DNA of 64,000 nucleotides from Brachybacterium squillarum M-6-3 (lineage in GTDB: Bacteria > Actinomycetota > Actinomycetes > Actinomycetales > Dermabacteraceae): positions 1-64,000 of the forward strand of contig NZ_AGBX01000007.1 of assembly GCF_000225825.1 (NCBI RefSeq). Direction: 5' to 3'. This document shows, one piece after another, positions 55,699 through 64,000 of the stretch; position 1 is the stretch's first letter, and each line of letters opens with the position of its first letter. Position numbers and translations under genes: made by a program. The notes under the pieces are model-generated. The model saw nothing but the letters and a program-made list of their open reading frames with translations. It was not told where the DNA came from and did no database searches.

Positions 55699-55702
<4 letters not shown>
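54395..55702 (+). CDS. coaBC: Bifunctional phosphopantothenoylcysteine decarboxylase / synthetase
   Basis: A 435-residue coenzyme A biosynthesis enzyme. The flavin-dependent CoaC half (about 1-185) starts [21 protein letters not shown] and carries the active-site His region and [14 protein letters not shown]. The CoaB half (about 195-430) starts [27 protein letters not shown] and contains AAAVADF and NDVSAGVFG. The 3' end carries a leaderless promoter for metK, and the stop overlaps the metK ATG (ATGA). Confidence 0.95.
55686..55701 (+). promoter_or_regulatory. Leaderless promoter of metK inside the coaBC 3' end
   Basis: TACCCT (55686-55691), 7 bases, then ATG (55699-55701). It would let metK be transcribed apart from rpoZ-coaBC. 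Confidence 0.6.
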
Positions 55703-56903
<1,201 letters not shown>

Positions 56904-56907
<4 letters not shown>

Positions 56908-57287
56908 CGGCGAGCCCCTCCGCGCTGGCCCCCGAGATCGCGGCGCGCCTGAAGAAGGACCCGGCGGGTCTGGTCACCGCCGTGGTGCAGGACGCGGGCG
57001 ACGACCGGGTGCTGATGGTCGGCTGGATGGACGAGGAGGCCCTGCACCGCACCCTCACCACGGGTCTGGCGACCTACTGGTCCCGCTCCCGGCAGGAGTA
57101 CTGGGTCAAGGGCGAGACCTCCGGACACCTGCAGTACGTGCGCTCCCTCGCCCTGGACTGCGACGGCGACACCCTGCTGCTGCGGGTCGACCAGCTCGGC
57201 CCCGCCTGCCACCGTGGCACCCCCACCTGTTTCGACGGCGGGGACCTGCCCGCCCGTGTCCTCGACCCCTCGGAGCGCCCCGCATGA
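56904..57287 (+). CDS. hisI: Phosphoribosyl-AMP cyclohydrolase
   Basis: A 127-residue stand-alone HisI domain, third step of histidine synthesis. It contains [40 protein letters not shown] and the metal/Cys region [25 protein letters not shown]. No HisE (pyrophosphohydrolase) domain is fused. GTG 56904 overlaps metK and the stop overlaps trpE (ATGA), so histidine and tryptophan genes are translationally joined. Confidence 0.95.
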
Positions 57288-58870
57288 GCACCCCCGATCC
57301 CACCGTCGCCCCCGAGCCGTACCCGGAGCTGGTCGGCGGGATCGAGGGGGAGCTCCTCGGCGAGGTCTGGCCGGACCGCGAGACCTTCCGTGCCCTCGCC
57401 GCCCGCCAGCGCATCGTGCCCGTCACCCTGCGCCTGCTCGCCGACGAGGACACCCCCGTCTCCCTCTACCGCCGCCTCACCGATGGCGAGGACCCCCGCG
57501 GCAGCTTCCTGCTGGAGTCCGCCGGGGAGGGCGAGGCCTCCCGCTGGTCCATCATCGGCACCCGCGCCCGCGCCGTGCTCACCGAGAAGGACGGCCGCGC
57601 CCACTGGCTCGGCGACGTCCCGGCCGGGCTCTCCGCCGACCTCGACCCGATGCAGGCCCTCGCCGAGATCACCGCGGCCTTCCGCGCCGCCCGGATGCCC
57701 CAGCTCCCGCCCTTCACCGGCGGCCTGGTCGGCTTCGTCGCCTACGACGCCGTGCGCCACTGGGAGACGCTCCCGGACGTGCCGCCCGACGAGATCGGGA
57801 TCCCCGACCTCTCGATGCTGCTGGCCCAGGACGTGGTGGTGCACGACGCCCACGACGGCACCGCCCTCCTGGTCGCCAACGCCCTGAACATCGACGGCAC
57901 CGACGACCGGGTCGAGGCCGCCTACGACGACGCCGTCTCCCGGCTGGAGGCGATGCGCGAGGCCCTGCACCGTCCCGTCGCGACCGGTCCGCAGGTGTAC
58001 CGCACCGTCACCGAGCTGGAGCCCAAGGCCCGCACCGCCCAGCTCGACTACGAGGCCGCCGTGCGCGAGGCCGTCCGCGACATCGTCGACGGCGAGGCCT
58101 TCCAGGTGGTGCCCTCCCAGCGCTTCTCGCTGCCCACCGCGGCGGACCCGCTGGACGTGTACCGGGTGCTGCGGCGCATGAACCCCAGCCCCTACATGTA
58201 CCTGCTGCGCAGCTGCGACGCCGCGGGCGAGCCCATCGACGTGGTCGGCGCCAGCCCGGAGTCGCTGGTGACCGTGCGCGGCCGCACCGCCACCACCCAC
58301 CCCATCGCCGGCTCCCGGCCCCGCGGGGACACCCCCGAGGAGGACCTCGAGCTCGCCGAGGACCTGCTGGCCGACCCCAAGGAGCGCTCCGAGCACCTGA
58401 TGCTGGTGGACCTGGCCCGCAACGACCTGCAGCGGTTCTGCGAGCCCGGCACCGTGGTGGTGCGCGACTTCATGCACGTCGAGCGCTTCTCGCACATCCA
58501 GCACATCGTCTCCACCGTCACCGGGCGGATCCGCGAGGACGCCCGCGCCGACGACGCCCTGCGCGCCACCTTCCCTGCGGGCACCCTCTCCGGCGCGCCC
58601 AAGACCTCCGCGATGAAGATCATCGACCGGCTCGAGCCGGTGCGGCGCGGGGTCTACGGCGGCACCGTCGGCTACATCGACTTCGCCGGGGACATGGACA
58701 TGGCCATCGCCATCCGCACCGCGGTGCTGAAGGACGGCACCGCCCACGTGCAGGCCGGCGGCGGGGTGGTGGCCGACTCGCGGCCCACCGCCGAGCACCG
58801 CGAGACCCAGTCCAAGGCCGCCGCCGCGCTGCGGGCCGTGGCCTCCGCCGACACCCTGCGCCGGGCATGA
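57284..58870 (+). CDS. trpE: Anthranilate synthase component I
   Basis: A 528-residue chorismate-binding enzyme, first step of tryptophan synthesis. The feedback-inhibition motif LLES lies in [15 protein letters not shown] (about residue 74). The catalytic C-terminal half contains [65 protein letters not shown] and [11 protein letters not shown]. No trpG or trpD lies in the cluster; the glutaminase must be encoded elsewhere. It overlaps hisI and the next membrane gene (ATGA). Confidence 0.96.
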   Translation: MSTPDPTVAPEPYPELVGGIEGELLGEVWPDRETFRALAARQRIVPVTLRLLADEDTPVSLYRRLTDGEDPRGSFLLESAGEGEASRWSIIGTRARAVLTEKDGRAHWLGDVPAGLSADLDPMQALAEITAAFRAARMPQLPPFTGGLVGFVAYDAVRHWETLPDVPPDEIGIPDLSMLLAQDVVVHDAHDGTALLVANALNIDGTDDRVEAAYDDAVSRLEAMREALHRPVATGPQVYRTVTELEPKARTAQLDYEAAVREAVRDIVDGEAFQVVPSQRFSLPTAADPLDVYRVLRRMNPSPYMYLLRSCDAAGEPIDVVGASPESLVTVRGRTATTHPIAGSRPRGDTPEEDLELAEDLLADPKERSEHLMLVDLARNDLQRFCEPGTVVVRDFMHVERFSHIQHIVSTVTGRIREDARADDALRATFPAGTLSGAPKTSAMKIIDRLEPVRRGVYGGTVGYIDFAGDMDMAIAIRTAVLKDGTAHVQAGGGVVADSRPTAEHRETQSKAAAALRAVASADTLRRA

Positions 58871-59550
58871 GGGCCGCGGGAGGGACCGACGCCGCCGCGG
58901 CGGTCGACACCGCCGGGAGCGCGCGCCCCGCCGGGGGAGGGGCGCCGCGTCTGCTGGGCCGCGCTCCGGTGGTGCTCGCGAGCATCCTCGCCGCCGCCCT
59001 GCTGGCCGGCAGCACCCGACCCGTCTGGGTGCAGGCCCTGGCCCCCGATCTCACGGGCACCGAGCAGTCCCTCGCCATCAGCGGCGGGGACGTCGCCCCC
59101 GCCGTGCTCGCCCTCGCCCTGGCCGCCCTCGCCGCGTCCGTGGCGACCTCGTTGTCCTCCCGCTGGGTCCGTGTCGTCACCGGTCCGGTGATGGTCCTGA
59201 CCGGCATCGGCGCCGCCCTGTCCGCCGTCGGCGCCCGGCAGGACCCCGCCGCCGCGGCGGCCGGTGCGGTCGCCGAGGCCACCGGCGTGGTCGGCGGCTC
59301 CGTGCAGGCCGAGGCCACCGTTTGGCCGCTGCTCTCCTCCGGCGCCGCGGCCCTCGTCGTCCTGCTCGGCGTGGTGGTCCTCGTCGTCGGCGGGCGCTGG
59401 CCCCGCGGCAGCCGCCACCGCAGCGCGGCCCTGGCCGGGCCCGCCCGCATCGACCCGGGGGAGGACCCGGCCGCCGCCTGGGACGCCCTCACCCGCGGGG
59501 AGGATCCCAGCGAGGAGGATGACCCGCGTCACGCCGCGGGTCACAGCTGA
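58867..59550 (+). CDS. Trp-operon-associated membrane protein (Trp_oprn_chp family)
   Basis: A 227-residue protein with four predicted transmembrane helices: about 38-58 (VVLASILAAALLAGS), 82-105 (VAPAVLALALAALAASV), 112-132 (VVTGPVMVLTGIGAALSA) and 162-185 (SSGAAALVVLLGVVVLVVGG). The acidic C-terminal tail is cytoplasmic. Proteins of this family lie between trpE and trpC in many actinobacteria. Transport or sensing of tryptophan or a precursor has been suggested only by context. ATG 58867 overlaps the trpE stop. Confidence 0.85.
   Translation: MRAAGGTDAAAAVDTAGSARPAGGGAPRLLGRAPVVLASILAAALLAGSTRPVWVQALAPDLTGTEQSLAISGGDVAPAVLALALAALAASVATSLSSRWVRVVTGPVMVLTGIGAALSAVGARQDPAAAAAGAVAEATGVVGGSVQAEATVWPLLSSGAAALVVLLGVVVLVVGGRWPRGSRHRSAALAGPARIDPGEDPAAAWDALTRGEDPSEEDDPRHAAGHS
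59520..59543 (+). terminator. Perfect hairpin inside the end of the trp membrane gene
   Basis: TGACCCGCG, loop TCACGC, CGCGGGTCA, a 9-bp perfect stem ending 7 bases before the stop. No T tract follows, so it may be a partial terminator, an mRNA-stability element or only a coding coincidence. Confidence 0.45.
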
Positions 59551-59644
59551 GCCACCCCCGCGCCGCCCGCCCCGTGCCTGCGCGGGACGGGAGGTGTCGC
59601 CGTGGCAGAATGATCGCGACGCCGTCCCGAACTGGAGAAGGACC

Positions 59645-59884
59645 ATGCCGAAGACCTACGCCGTGCCGCCGACCCCGCCCCACAACGAGGGCAAGACCCC
59701 GGCCGCCTGGACCCTGTCCCTGGGCGTCGTCATCGGTGCCGTCATCGCCGCCGTCGGCATGATCATGGCCGCCTACCCGGTGATGGCGATCGGTGCGGGC
59801 GTGATGCTCCTCGCCGTCGTCGCCGGCATCGTGATGTCCCTGGCCGGTCTCGGGAAGAAGCGCGCCAAGGCAGCGACCTCGTGA
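59645..59884 (+). CDS. HGxxPAAW-type small membrane protein (DUF6704)
   Basis: A 79-residue protein with the signature HNEGKTPAAW (about 13-22) directly before a transmembrane helix (LSLGVVIGAVIAAVGMIMAAY), then a second helix (VMAIGAGVMLLAVVAGIVMSLAGLG) and a basic tail KKRAKAATS. The family is found in actinobacterial trp clusters and has no known function. ATG 59645 follows GGAGAAGG. The stop overlaps the DUF2752 gene by GTGA. Confidence 0.85.
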   Translation: MPKTYAVPPTPPHNEGKTPAAWTLSLGVVIGAVIAAVGMIMAAYPVMAIGAGVMLLAVVAGIVMSLAGLGKKRAKAATS

Positions 59885-60351
59885 GCTCCGCGGTGCGCCC
59901 GGAGCGCGGCCCCGCGGCCGCCGCCGGGACCCGCCCCGGCGGACCGCACCGCGCCCTCCTCCCGCTCGGCATCGTCCTCGGCGGCGCCGCGCTGACCCTC
60001 CTGCTGCAGGTGGTCTTCGACCCCTTCAGCACCCACGTGCCGCTGTGCCTCGTGCACCAGCTCACCGGGATCGAGTGCCCCGGCTGCGGCGCCACCCGTG
60101 CCGTCCACGCCCTGCTGGCCGGCGACCTGCTGCTCGCCCTGCGCAACAACGTCCTCATCGTGGTCGCCCTGCCGCTGACCGTCGCCGGTTTCGTATTCTG
60201 GACGGCACGGCGAGTGCAGGGACGCACGACCGACCTGATGCCCTCGCCGGGCGTGGTCCTCGTGCTCGCCGCGATCGTCGGGATCTTCACCGTCCTGCGG
60301 AACCTCCCGGCCTTCTGGTTCATCGCCCCCACGTCCCTCGTGGGCGCCTGA
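59881..60351 (+). CDS. DUF2752 membrane protein
   Basis: A 156-residue membrane protein with three or four hydrophobic helices (LLPLGIVLGGAALTLLLQVVF, VLIVVALPLTVAGFVFW, VVLVLAAIVGIFTVL). Between helices 1 and 2 lies the family signature GIECPGCGATRAVHALLAGD, with a CPGCG Cys pair likely facing the outside or the membrane surface. The function is unknown. Translational coupling to the HGxxPAAW gene and placement before trpC suggest a shared role (inference). Confidence 0.87.
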   Translation: MSSAVRPERGPAAAAGTRPGGPHRALLPLGIVLGGAALTLLLQVVFDPFSTHVPLCLVHQLTGIECPGCGATRAVHALLAGDLLLALRNNVLIVVALPLTVAGFVFWTARRVQGRTTDLMPSPGVVLVLAAIVGIFTVLRNLPAFWFIAPTSLVGA

Positions 60352-60391
60352 TCCCGCGCGGATCACGCCCCCGTCCCCGGAGGAGCACGCC

Positions 60392-61219
60392 GTGACCCTC
60401 ACCGGAACCGTCCTGGACGAGATCATCGCCGGAGTGCGCGAGGATCTCGCCGACCGTCGCGCCCGCACGTCCGAGGCCGAGCTCGCCGAGCGCGCCGCCG
60501 CAGCCGCCCCCGTCCGCGACGCCGCGGCCGCCCTGCGCGGCGACGGCGCCACCCTCGGCCTGATCGCCGAGGTCAAGCGGGCCAGCCCCTCCAAGGGCCA
60601 CCTCGCGGCGATCCCCGAGCCCGCGACCCTGGCCGGCGCCTATGCCGAGGCCGGGGCCAGCGCCATCAGCGTGCTCACCGAGTCGCGCCGCTTCCGCGGC
60701 TCCCTGGACGACCTCGATGCCGTCCGCGCCCGCGTCGACGTGCCCGTGCTGCGGAAGGACTTCATGGTCGAGCCCTACCAGGTGCTCGAGGCCCGCGCCC
60801 ACGGCGCCGACCTGATCCTGCTGATCGTCGCCGCCCTGACCGACGCGCAGCTGCAGGAGCTCGGCGCCCAGGCCCGCGAGCTCGGCATGCAGGCCCTGGT
60901 CGAGACCCACACGGCGGCCGAGCTGGAGCGCGCCCTGGCGCTGGATCCGGCGCTGATCGGTGTCAACGCCCGCGACCTGAAGACCCTCGAGGTCTCCGCC
61001 GAGCGCGCCCACGACCTGCTGCGTGAGATCCCCGCCGGCCCGCTGGCGATCGGCGAGTCCGCCGTGCGGCACGTGGGCGACGTCGAGGACTACGCCGCCA
61101 CCGGCGCGGACGCCGTGCTGGTGGGGGAGGCGCTGGTGATCTCCGGCGACGTGCCCGGCACCGTCGCCGCCTTCCGCGAGGTGCCCCGCCGCGGCCGTGA
61201 GACGGGAGCGACCCGATGA
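60392..61219 (+). CDS. trpC: Indole-3-glycerol phosphate synthase
   Basis: A 275-residue TIM-barrel enzyme that makes indole glycerol phosphate. It shows [13 protein letters not shown] (catalytic Glu/Lys, about residue 57), [65 protein letters not shown] and [14 protein letters not shown] 60392 follows GGAGGAG. It overlaps trpB by ATGA. Confidence 0.96.
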   Translation: MTLTGTVLDEIIAGVREDLADRRARTSEAELAERAAAAAPVRDAAAALRGDGATLGLIAEVKRASPSKGHLAAIPEPATLAGAYAEAGASAISVLTESRRFRGSLDDLDAVRARVDVPVLRKDFMVEPYQVLEARAHGADLILLIVAALTDAQLQELGAQARELGMQALVETHTAAELERALALDPALIGVNARDLKTLEVSAERAHDLLREIPAGPLAIGESAVRHVGDVEDYAATGADAVLVGEALVISGDVPGTVAAFREVPRRGRETGATR

Positions 61220-62586
61220 CCCTGCACGACCCCCGCGCCGCCCACGCGGTCACCCCCGACCTGCGCCGCCCCGAGGGCGCCCTGCGCTCCGCCGAGGGCC
61301 CCTACTTCGGGGACTTCGGCGGCCGCTTCCTGCCCGAGGCCCTCGTCCCCGCCCTCGACGAGCTCCGCGAGGTCTACGAGAAGGCCCTGCTCGACCCCGA
61401 GTTCCTGGACGAGTACCGCCGTCTGTGCGCCGAGTACACCGGGCGCCCCTCGCTGCTCACCGATGCGCCCCGCTTCTCGCGGCTCGCCGGCGGCGCCCGC
61501 GTGCTGCTCAAGCGCGAGGACCTCAACCACACCGGCTCCCACAAGATCAACAACGTGCTCGGGCAGGCCCTGCTCACCCGCCGTATGGGCAAGACCCGCG
61601 TGATCGCCGAGACCGGCGCCGGGCAGCACGGCGTGGCCACCGCCACCGCCGCTGCCCTGTTCGGCCTGGACTGCACGATCTACATGGGGGAGGAGGACAC
61701 CGAGCGGCAGGCGCTGAACGTCGCCCGGATGCGCCTGCTCGGCGCCGAGGTGGTGCCCGTCGCCCAGGGCTCGCGCACCCTCAAGGACGCCATCAACGAG
61801 GCCTTCCGCGACTGGGTGGCGAACGTCGAGACCACCCACTACCTGCTGGGCACCGTCGCCGGGCCCCACCCCTTCCCGACCATGGTGCGCGACTTCCACC
61901 GCATCATCGGCGAGGAGGCCCGCGCCCAGGTGCTCGAGGCCACCGGTGCCCTGCCCGACGCGGTCGTCGCCTGCGTGGGCGGCGGCTCCAACGCGATGGG
62001 CATCTTCCACGCCTTCCTCGACGACCCGGCCGTGCGCCTGATCGGCTGCGAGGCCGGCGGCGACGGCGTGGAGACCGGTCGCCACAGCGCCACGATCGGC
62101 GGCGGCACCCCCGGCGTGCTCCACGGCGCCCGCAGCTTCGTGATGCAGGACGAGGACGGTCAGACCGTCCCCTCCCACTCCGTCTCCGCGGGCCTGGACT
62201 ACCCCAGCGTCGGCCCCGAGCACGCCTGGCTCGCCGCCTCCGGCCGCGCCGAGTACCGCGCCGTGGACGACACCGCCGCGATGGACGCCTTCACCCTGCT
62301 CTCGATGACCGAGGGCATCATGCCCGCCATCGAGTCCGCCCACGCCCTCGCCGGTGCTCTCGCCCTGGGGGAGGAGCTGGGCCCGGACGCCACCATCCTG
62401 GTGAGCCTCTCCGGCCGCGGCGACAAGGACGTGGACACCGCCTCGCGCTGGTTCGGCCTGATCGACGAGGACGGCGCCGCGACCGCCCCCGGGACCCCCG
62501 CCCGTGCCGCCGCCCCCGGCGACCTGGAGGCCCTCGCCGCCCGCGCCCGCGCCACCCTCGACCCGCAGCGGGAGGAGCAGCGATGA
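61216..62586 (+). CDS. trpB: Tryptophan synthase beta subunit
   Basis: A 456-residue PLP enzyme that condenses indole with serine. The PLP Lys is in [19 protein letters not shown], the catalytic Glu in [11 protein letters not shown], and the phosphate loop in [12 protein letters not shown]. An extra C-terminal tail of about 35 Ala/Pro-rich residues is unusual but not disruptive. It overlaps trpC and trpA, each by ATGA. Confidence 0.97.
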   Translation: MTLHDPRAAHAVTPDLRRPEGALRSAEGPYFGDFGGRFLPEALVPALDELREVYEKALLDPEFLDEYRRLCAEYTGRPSLLTDAPRFSRLAGGARVLLKREDLNHTGSHKINNVLGQALLTRRMGKTRVIAETGAGQHGVATATAAALFGLDCTIYMGEEDTERQALNVARMRLLGAEVVPVAQGSRTLKDAINEAFRDWVANVETTHYLLGTVAGPHPFPTMVRDFHRIIGEEARAQVLEATGALPDAVVACVGGGSNAMGIFHAFLDDPAVRLIGCEAGGDGVETGRHSATIGGGTPGVLHGARSFVMQDEDGQTVPSHSVSAGLDYPSVGPEHAWLAASGRAEYRAVDDTAAMDAFTLLSMTEGIMPAIESAHALAGALALGEELGPDATILVSLSGRGDKDVDTASRWFGLIDEDGAATAPGTPARAAAPGDLEALAARARATLDPQREEQR

Positions 62587-63431
62587 GCGCCACCGGCAGC
62601 ACCGGCCCCGCCGACACCGGGCGTCTCCGCTCCGCCGAGGCCATCGATGCCGCGCGCGCCGAGGGCCGCCCCGCGCTGGTCGGCTACCTGCCCGTCGGCT
62701 ACCCCGACCTGCCCGGATCGATCGACGCCGCCCGCACCCTGATCGACCACGGCGCCGACGTGATCGAGCTCGGCCTGCCCTACTCCGACCCGGTGATGGA
62801 CGGGCCCGTGATCCAGCGCGCCGCCGGGGCCGCCCTCGCCGGTGGCACCCGCACCCGCCACGTGCTCGAGGCCGTCGAGGCCCTCTCCGGCCGCGGCGCC
62901 GCGATCCTGGTGATGAGCTACTGGAACCCGGTGCTGGCCCACGGCACCGACGCCTTCGCCCGTGACCTCGCCGGCGCCGGCGGGGCCGGTGTGATCACCC
63001 CCGACCTGATCCCTGACGAGGGCGCCGACTGGATCGCCGCCAGCGAGGAGCACGGCGTGGACCGGGTCTTCCTGGTCGCCCCCTCCTCCCCGGCGGACCG
63101 GCTCTCCTACGTCGTCTCGCAGACCCGCGGTTTCGTCTACGCCGCCAGCACCATGGGCGTCACCGGCACCCGCAGCAGCGTCTCGGACGCCACCGAGGGC
63201 CTGGTCGCCCGCACCCGCGCCGCCGGCGCCGAGCGCGTCTGCGTCGGACTCGGCGTCTCCACCGGCGAGCAGGCCGCCCAGGTCGGCGCCTACGCCGACG
63301 GCGTCATCGTCGGCTCCGCCTTCGTGCGCGCGCTGCTGGAGGCCGAGCGCGGCGACCTCGCGCCCCTGGCCGCGACCGTCGACGACCTCCGCGGCGGGAT
63401 CGACCGCGCCCGGCAGGGGGTGGCGCCGTGA
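62583..63431 (+). CDS. trpA: Tryptophan synthase alpha subunit
   Basis: A 282-residue TIM-barrel that splits indole glycerol phosphate and channels indole to TrpB. The catalytic Glu and Asp are in [19 protein letters not shown] (about 60-78). [23 protein letters not shown] and [12 protein letters not shown] are conserved, and the phosphate site is [15 protein letters not shown] 62583 overlaps trpB, and the stop overlaps the lgt GTG. Confidence 0.97.
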   Translation: MSATGSTGPADTGRLRSAEAIDAARAEGRPALVGYLPVGYPDLPGSIDAARTLIDHGADVIELGLPYSDPVMDGPVIQRAAGAALAGGTRTRHVLEAVEALSGRGAAILVMSYWNPVLAHGTDAFARDLAGAGGAGVITPDLIPDEGADWIAASEEHGVDRVFLVAPSSPADRLSYVVSQTRGFVYAASTMGVTGTRSSVSDATEGLVARTRAAGAERVCVGLGVSTGEQAAQVGAYADGVIVGSAFVRALLEAERGDLAPLAATVDDLRGGIDRARQGVAP

Positions 63432-64000
63432 TCCCCAGCTCCCCGCTCTCCGCGATCTCCCTGGGCCCGCTGACCATCCACTTCTACGCCCTGTGCATCC
63501 TCGCCGGCATCGGCGTGGCCCTGTGGTGGGCCACGAAGCGCTGGGAGGCCCGCGGCGGCGACGGCGACGACCTCTTCGACATCTCCTTCGCCGCGATCAT
63601 CGCCGGCATCATCGGCGCCCGCGTCTGGCACGTCCTCACCTCGCCGGAGCCCTTCTTCGGGGAGGGCGGCAACCCCATCGCCGTGCTGTACATCTGGCAG
63701 GGCGGCCTCGCGATCTACGGGGCCGTCGCCGGCGGCGCCCTCGCCGCCTGGGTGATGGCCCGGGCCAAGGGCGTCTCCTTCGCGACCCTCGCCGACACCG
63801 TCGCCCCCACCCTGATGGTCGCCCAGATCCTGGGCCGCTTCGGCAACTGGTTCAACCAGGAGCTCTACGGCCCGCCGCTGGACGCCTGGTGGGCCTGGGA
63901 CGTCACCTGCGTCACCAACGGCACCACCATCGCCGGCTGCGACCCGGGCACCTACCACCCCACGTTCCTCTACGAGCAGCTGTGGAACCTGGTGGGCGTG
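63428..64000 (+). CDS. lgt: Prolipoprotein diacylglyceryl transferase (3' end outside the window)
   Basis: Membrane enzyme that attaches diacylglycerol to the lipobox Cys of lipoproteins. About 191 residues are visible. The N-terminal ISLGPLTIHFYALCILAGIGVALWWA, the loop GIIGARVWHVL, WQGGLAIYGAVAGGALAAWV and the signature GRFGNWFNQELYGPP (with essential Arg, Asn and Glu) are present, followed by YHPTFLYEQLWNL. GTG 63428 overlaps the trpA stop, a trp-lgt linkage found in many actinobacteria. The C-terminal part is cut by the window edge. Confidence 0.95.
   Translation, partial: MIPSSPLSAISLGPLTIHFYALCILAGIGVALWWATKRWEARGGDGDDLFDISFAAIIAGIIGARVWHVLTSPEPFFGEGGNPIAVLYIWQGGLAIYGAVAGGALAAWVMARAKGVSFATLADTVAPTLMVAQILGRFGNWFNQELYGPPLDAWWAWDVTCVTNGTTIAGCDPGTYHPTFLYEQLWNLVGV

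Noticed and set aside
57200-57290. Tryptophan leader-peptide attenuator before trpE
   Set aside because: trpE overlaps hisI by four bases. There is no intergenic leader and no Trp-rich small frame.

Overview
The window is a dense, very high-GC stretch of actinobacterial chromosome carrying almost only core genes. Several features point to the Actinomycetota: a HrdB/SigA-type principal sigma factor with a long Lys/Ala/Glu-rich N-terminus, actinobacterial integration host factor (mIHF), the division protein SepH, the DUF3093/dut/DUF3710/DUF3159 block, DUF4193, DUF5998, and a membrane-anchored PH-like gene inside the pyr operon. Gene content and order resemble Micrococcales of the Dermabacteraceae (Brachybacterium-like). 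The genus is inference. Both edges cut genes: metX at the left and lgt at the right.

Layout. 1-8.5 kb: metX (partial), a universal stress protein, sigA, a small zinc-ribbon protein, parE overlapping hisF, and a flavoprotein. 8.5-12.4 kb (minus strand): a small gene broken by an in-frame TGA, a hexose-6-phosphate mutarotase and parC. 12.5-19.7 kb: a GNAT/acyl-CoA-synthetase fusion, DUF5998 with a phosphodiesterase, sepH, DUF4193 and DUF3093. 19.7-26.3 kb: dut, DUF3710, DUF3159, a TRAM-domain RNA methyltransferase and aconitase. 26.5-32.7 kb (minus strand): an APC permease, methionine aminopeptidase, heme A synthase, an ABC exporter pair and a glutathionyl-hydroquinone-reductase homologue. 33.1-38.2 kb: the Fe-S operon sufR-sufB-sufD-Rieske-sufC-sufT. 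38.3-42.6 kb: ald, an ABC-F ATPase, a TfoX-domain protein and an HTH protein. 42.7-52.8 kb: efp-nusB, then pyrR-pyrB-pyrC-PH-like-carA-carB-pyrF. 53.0-64 kb: mihF-gmk-rpoZ-coaBC-metK-hisI-trpE-membrane proteins-trpC-trpB-trpA-lgt.

The genes form tightly coupled operons with many 4-base ATGA/GTGA stop-start overlaps. De novo UMP synthesis is complete here up to OMP decarboxylase, except for pyrD and pyrE. Its leader carries a PyrR-binding loop directly against the pyrR ribosome-binding site. Six genes (parE, the GNAT fusion, dut, ctaA, an HTH gene and metK) have a TAnnnT -10 box 6-7 bases before the start codon, which predicts leaderless mRNAs. The acnA promoter holds a perfect 24-bp palindrome on its predicted start point. 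The suf operon has no cysteine desulfurase (sufS) or scaffold (sufU) in its usual position.

I found no mobile element, prophage, CRISPR array, tRNA or rRNA, and no clear new multi-gene system. The most noteworthy material is regulatory DNA and a few unusual gene arrangements.
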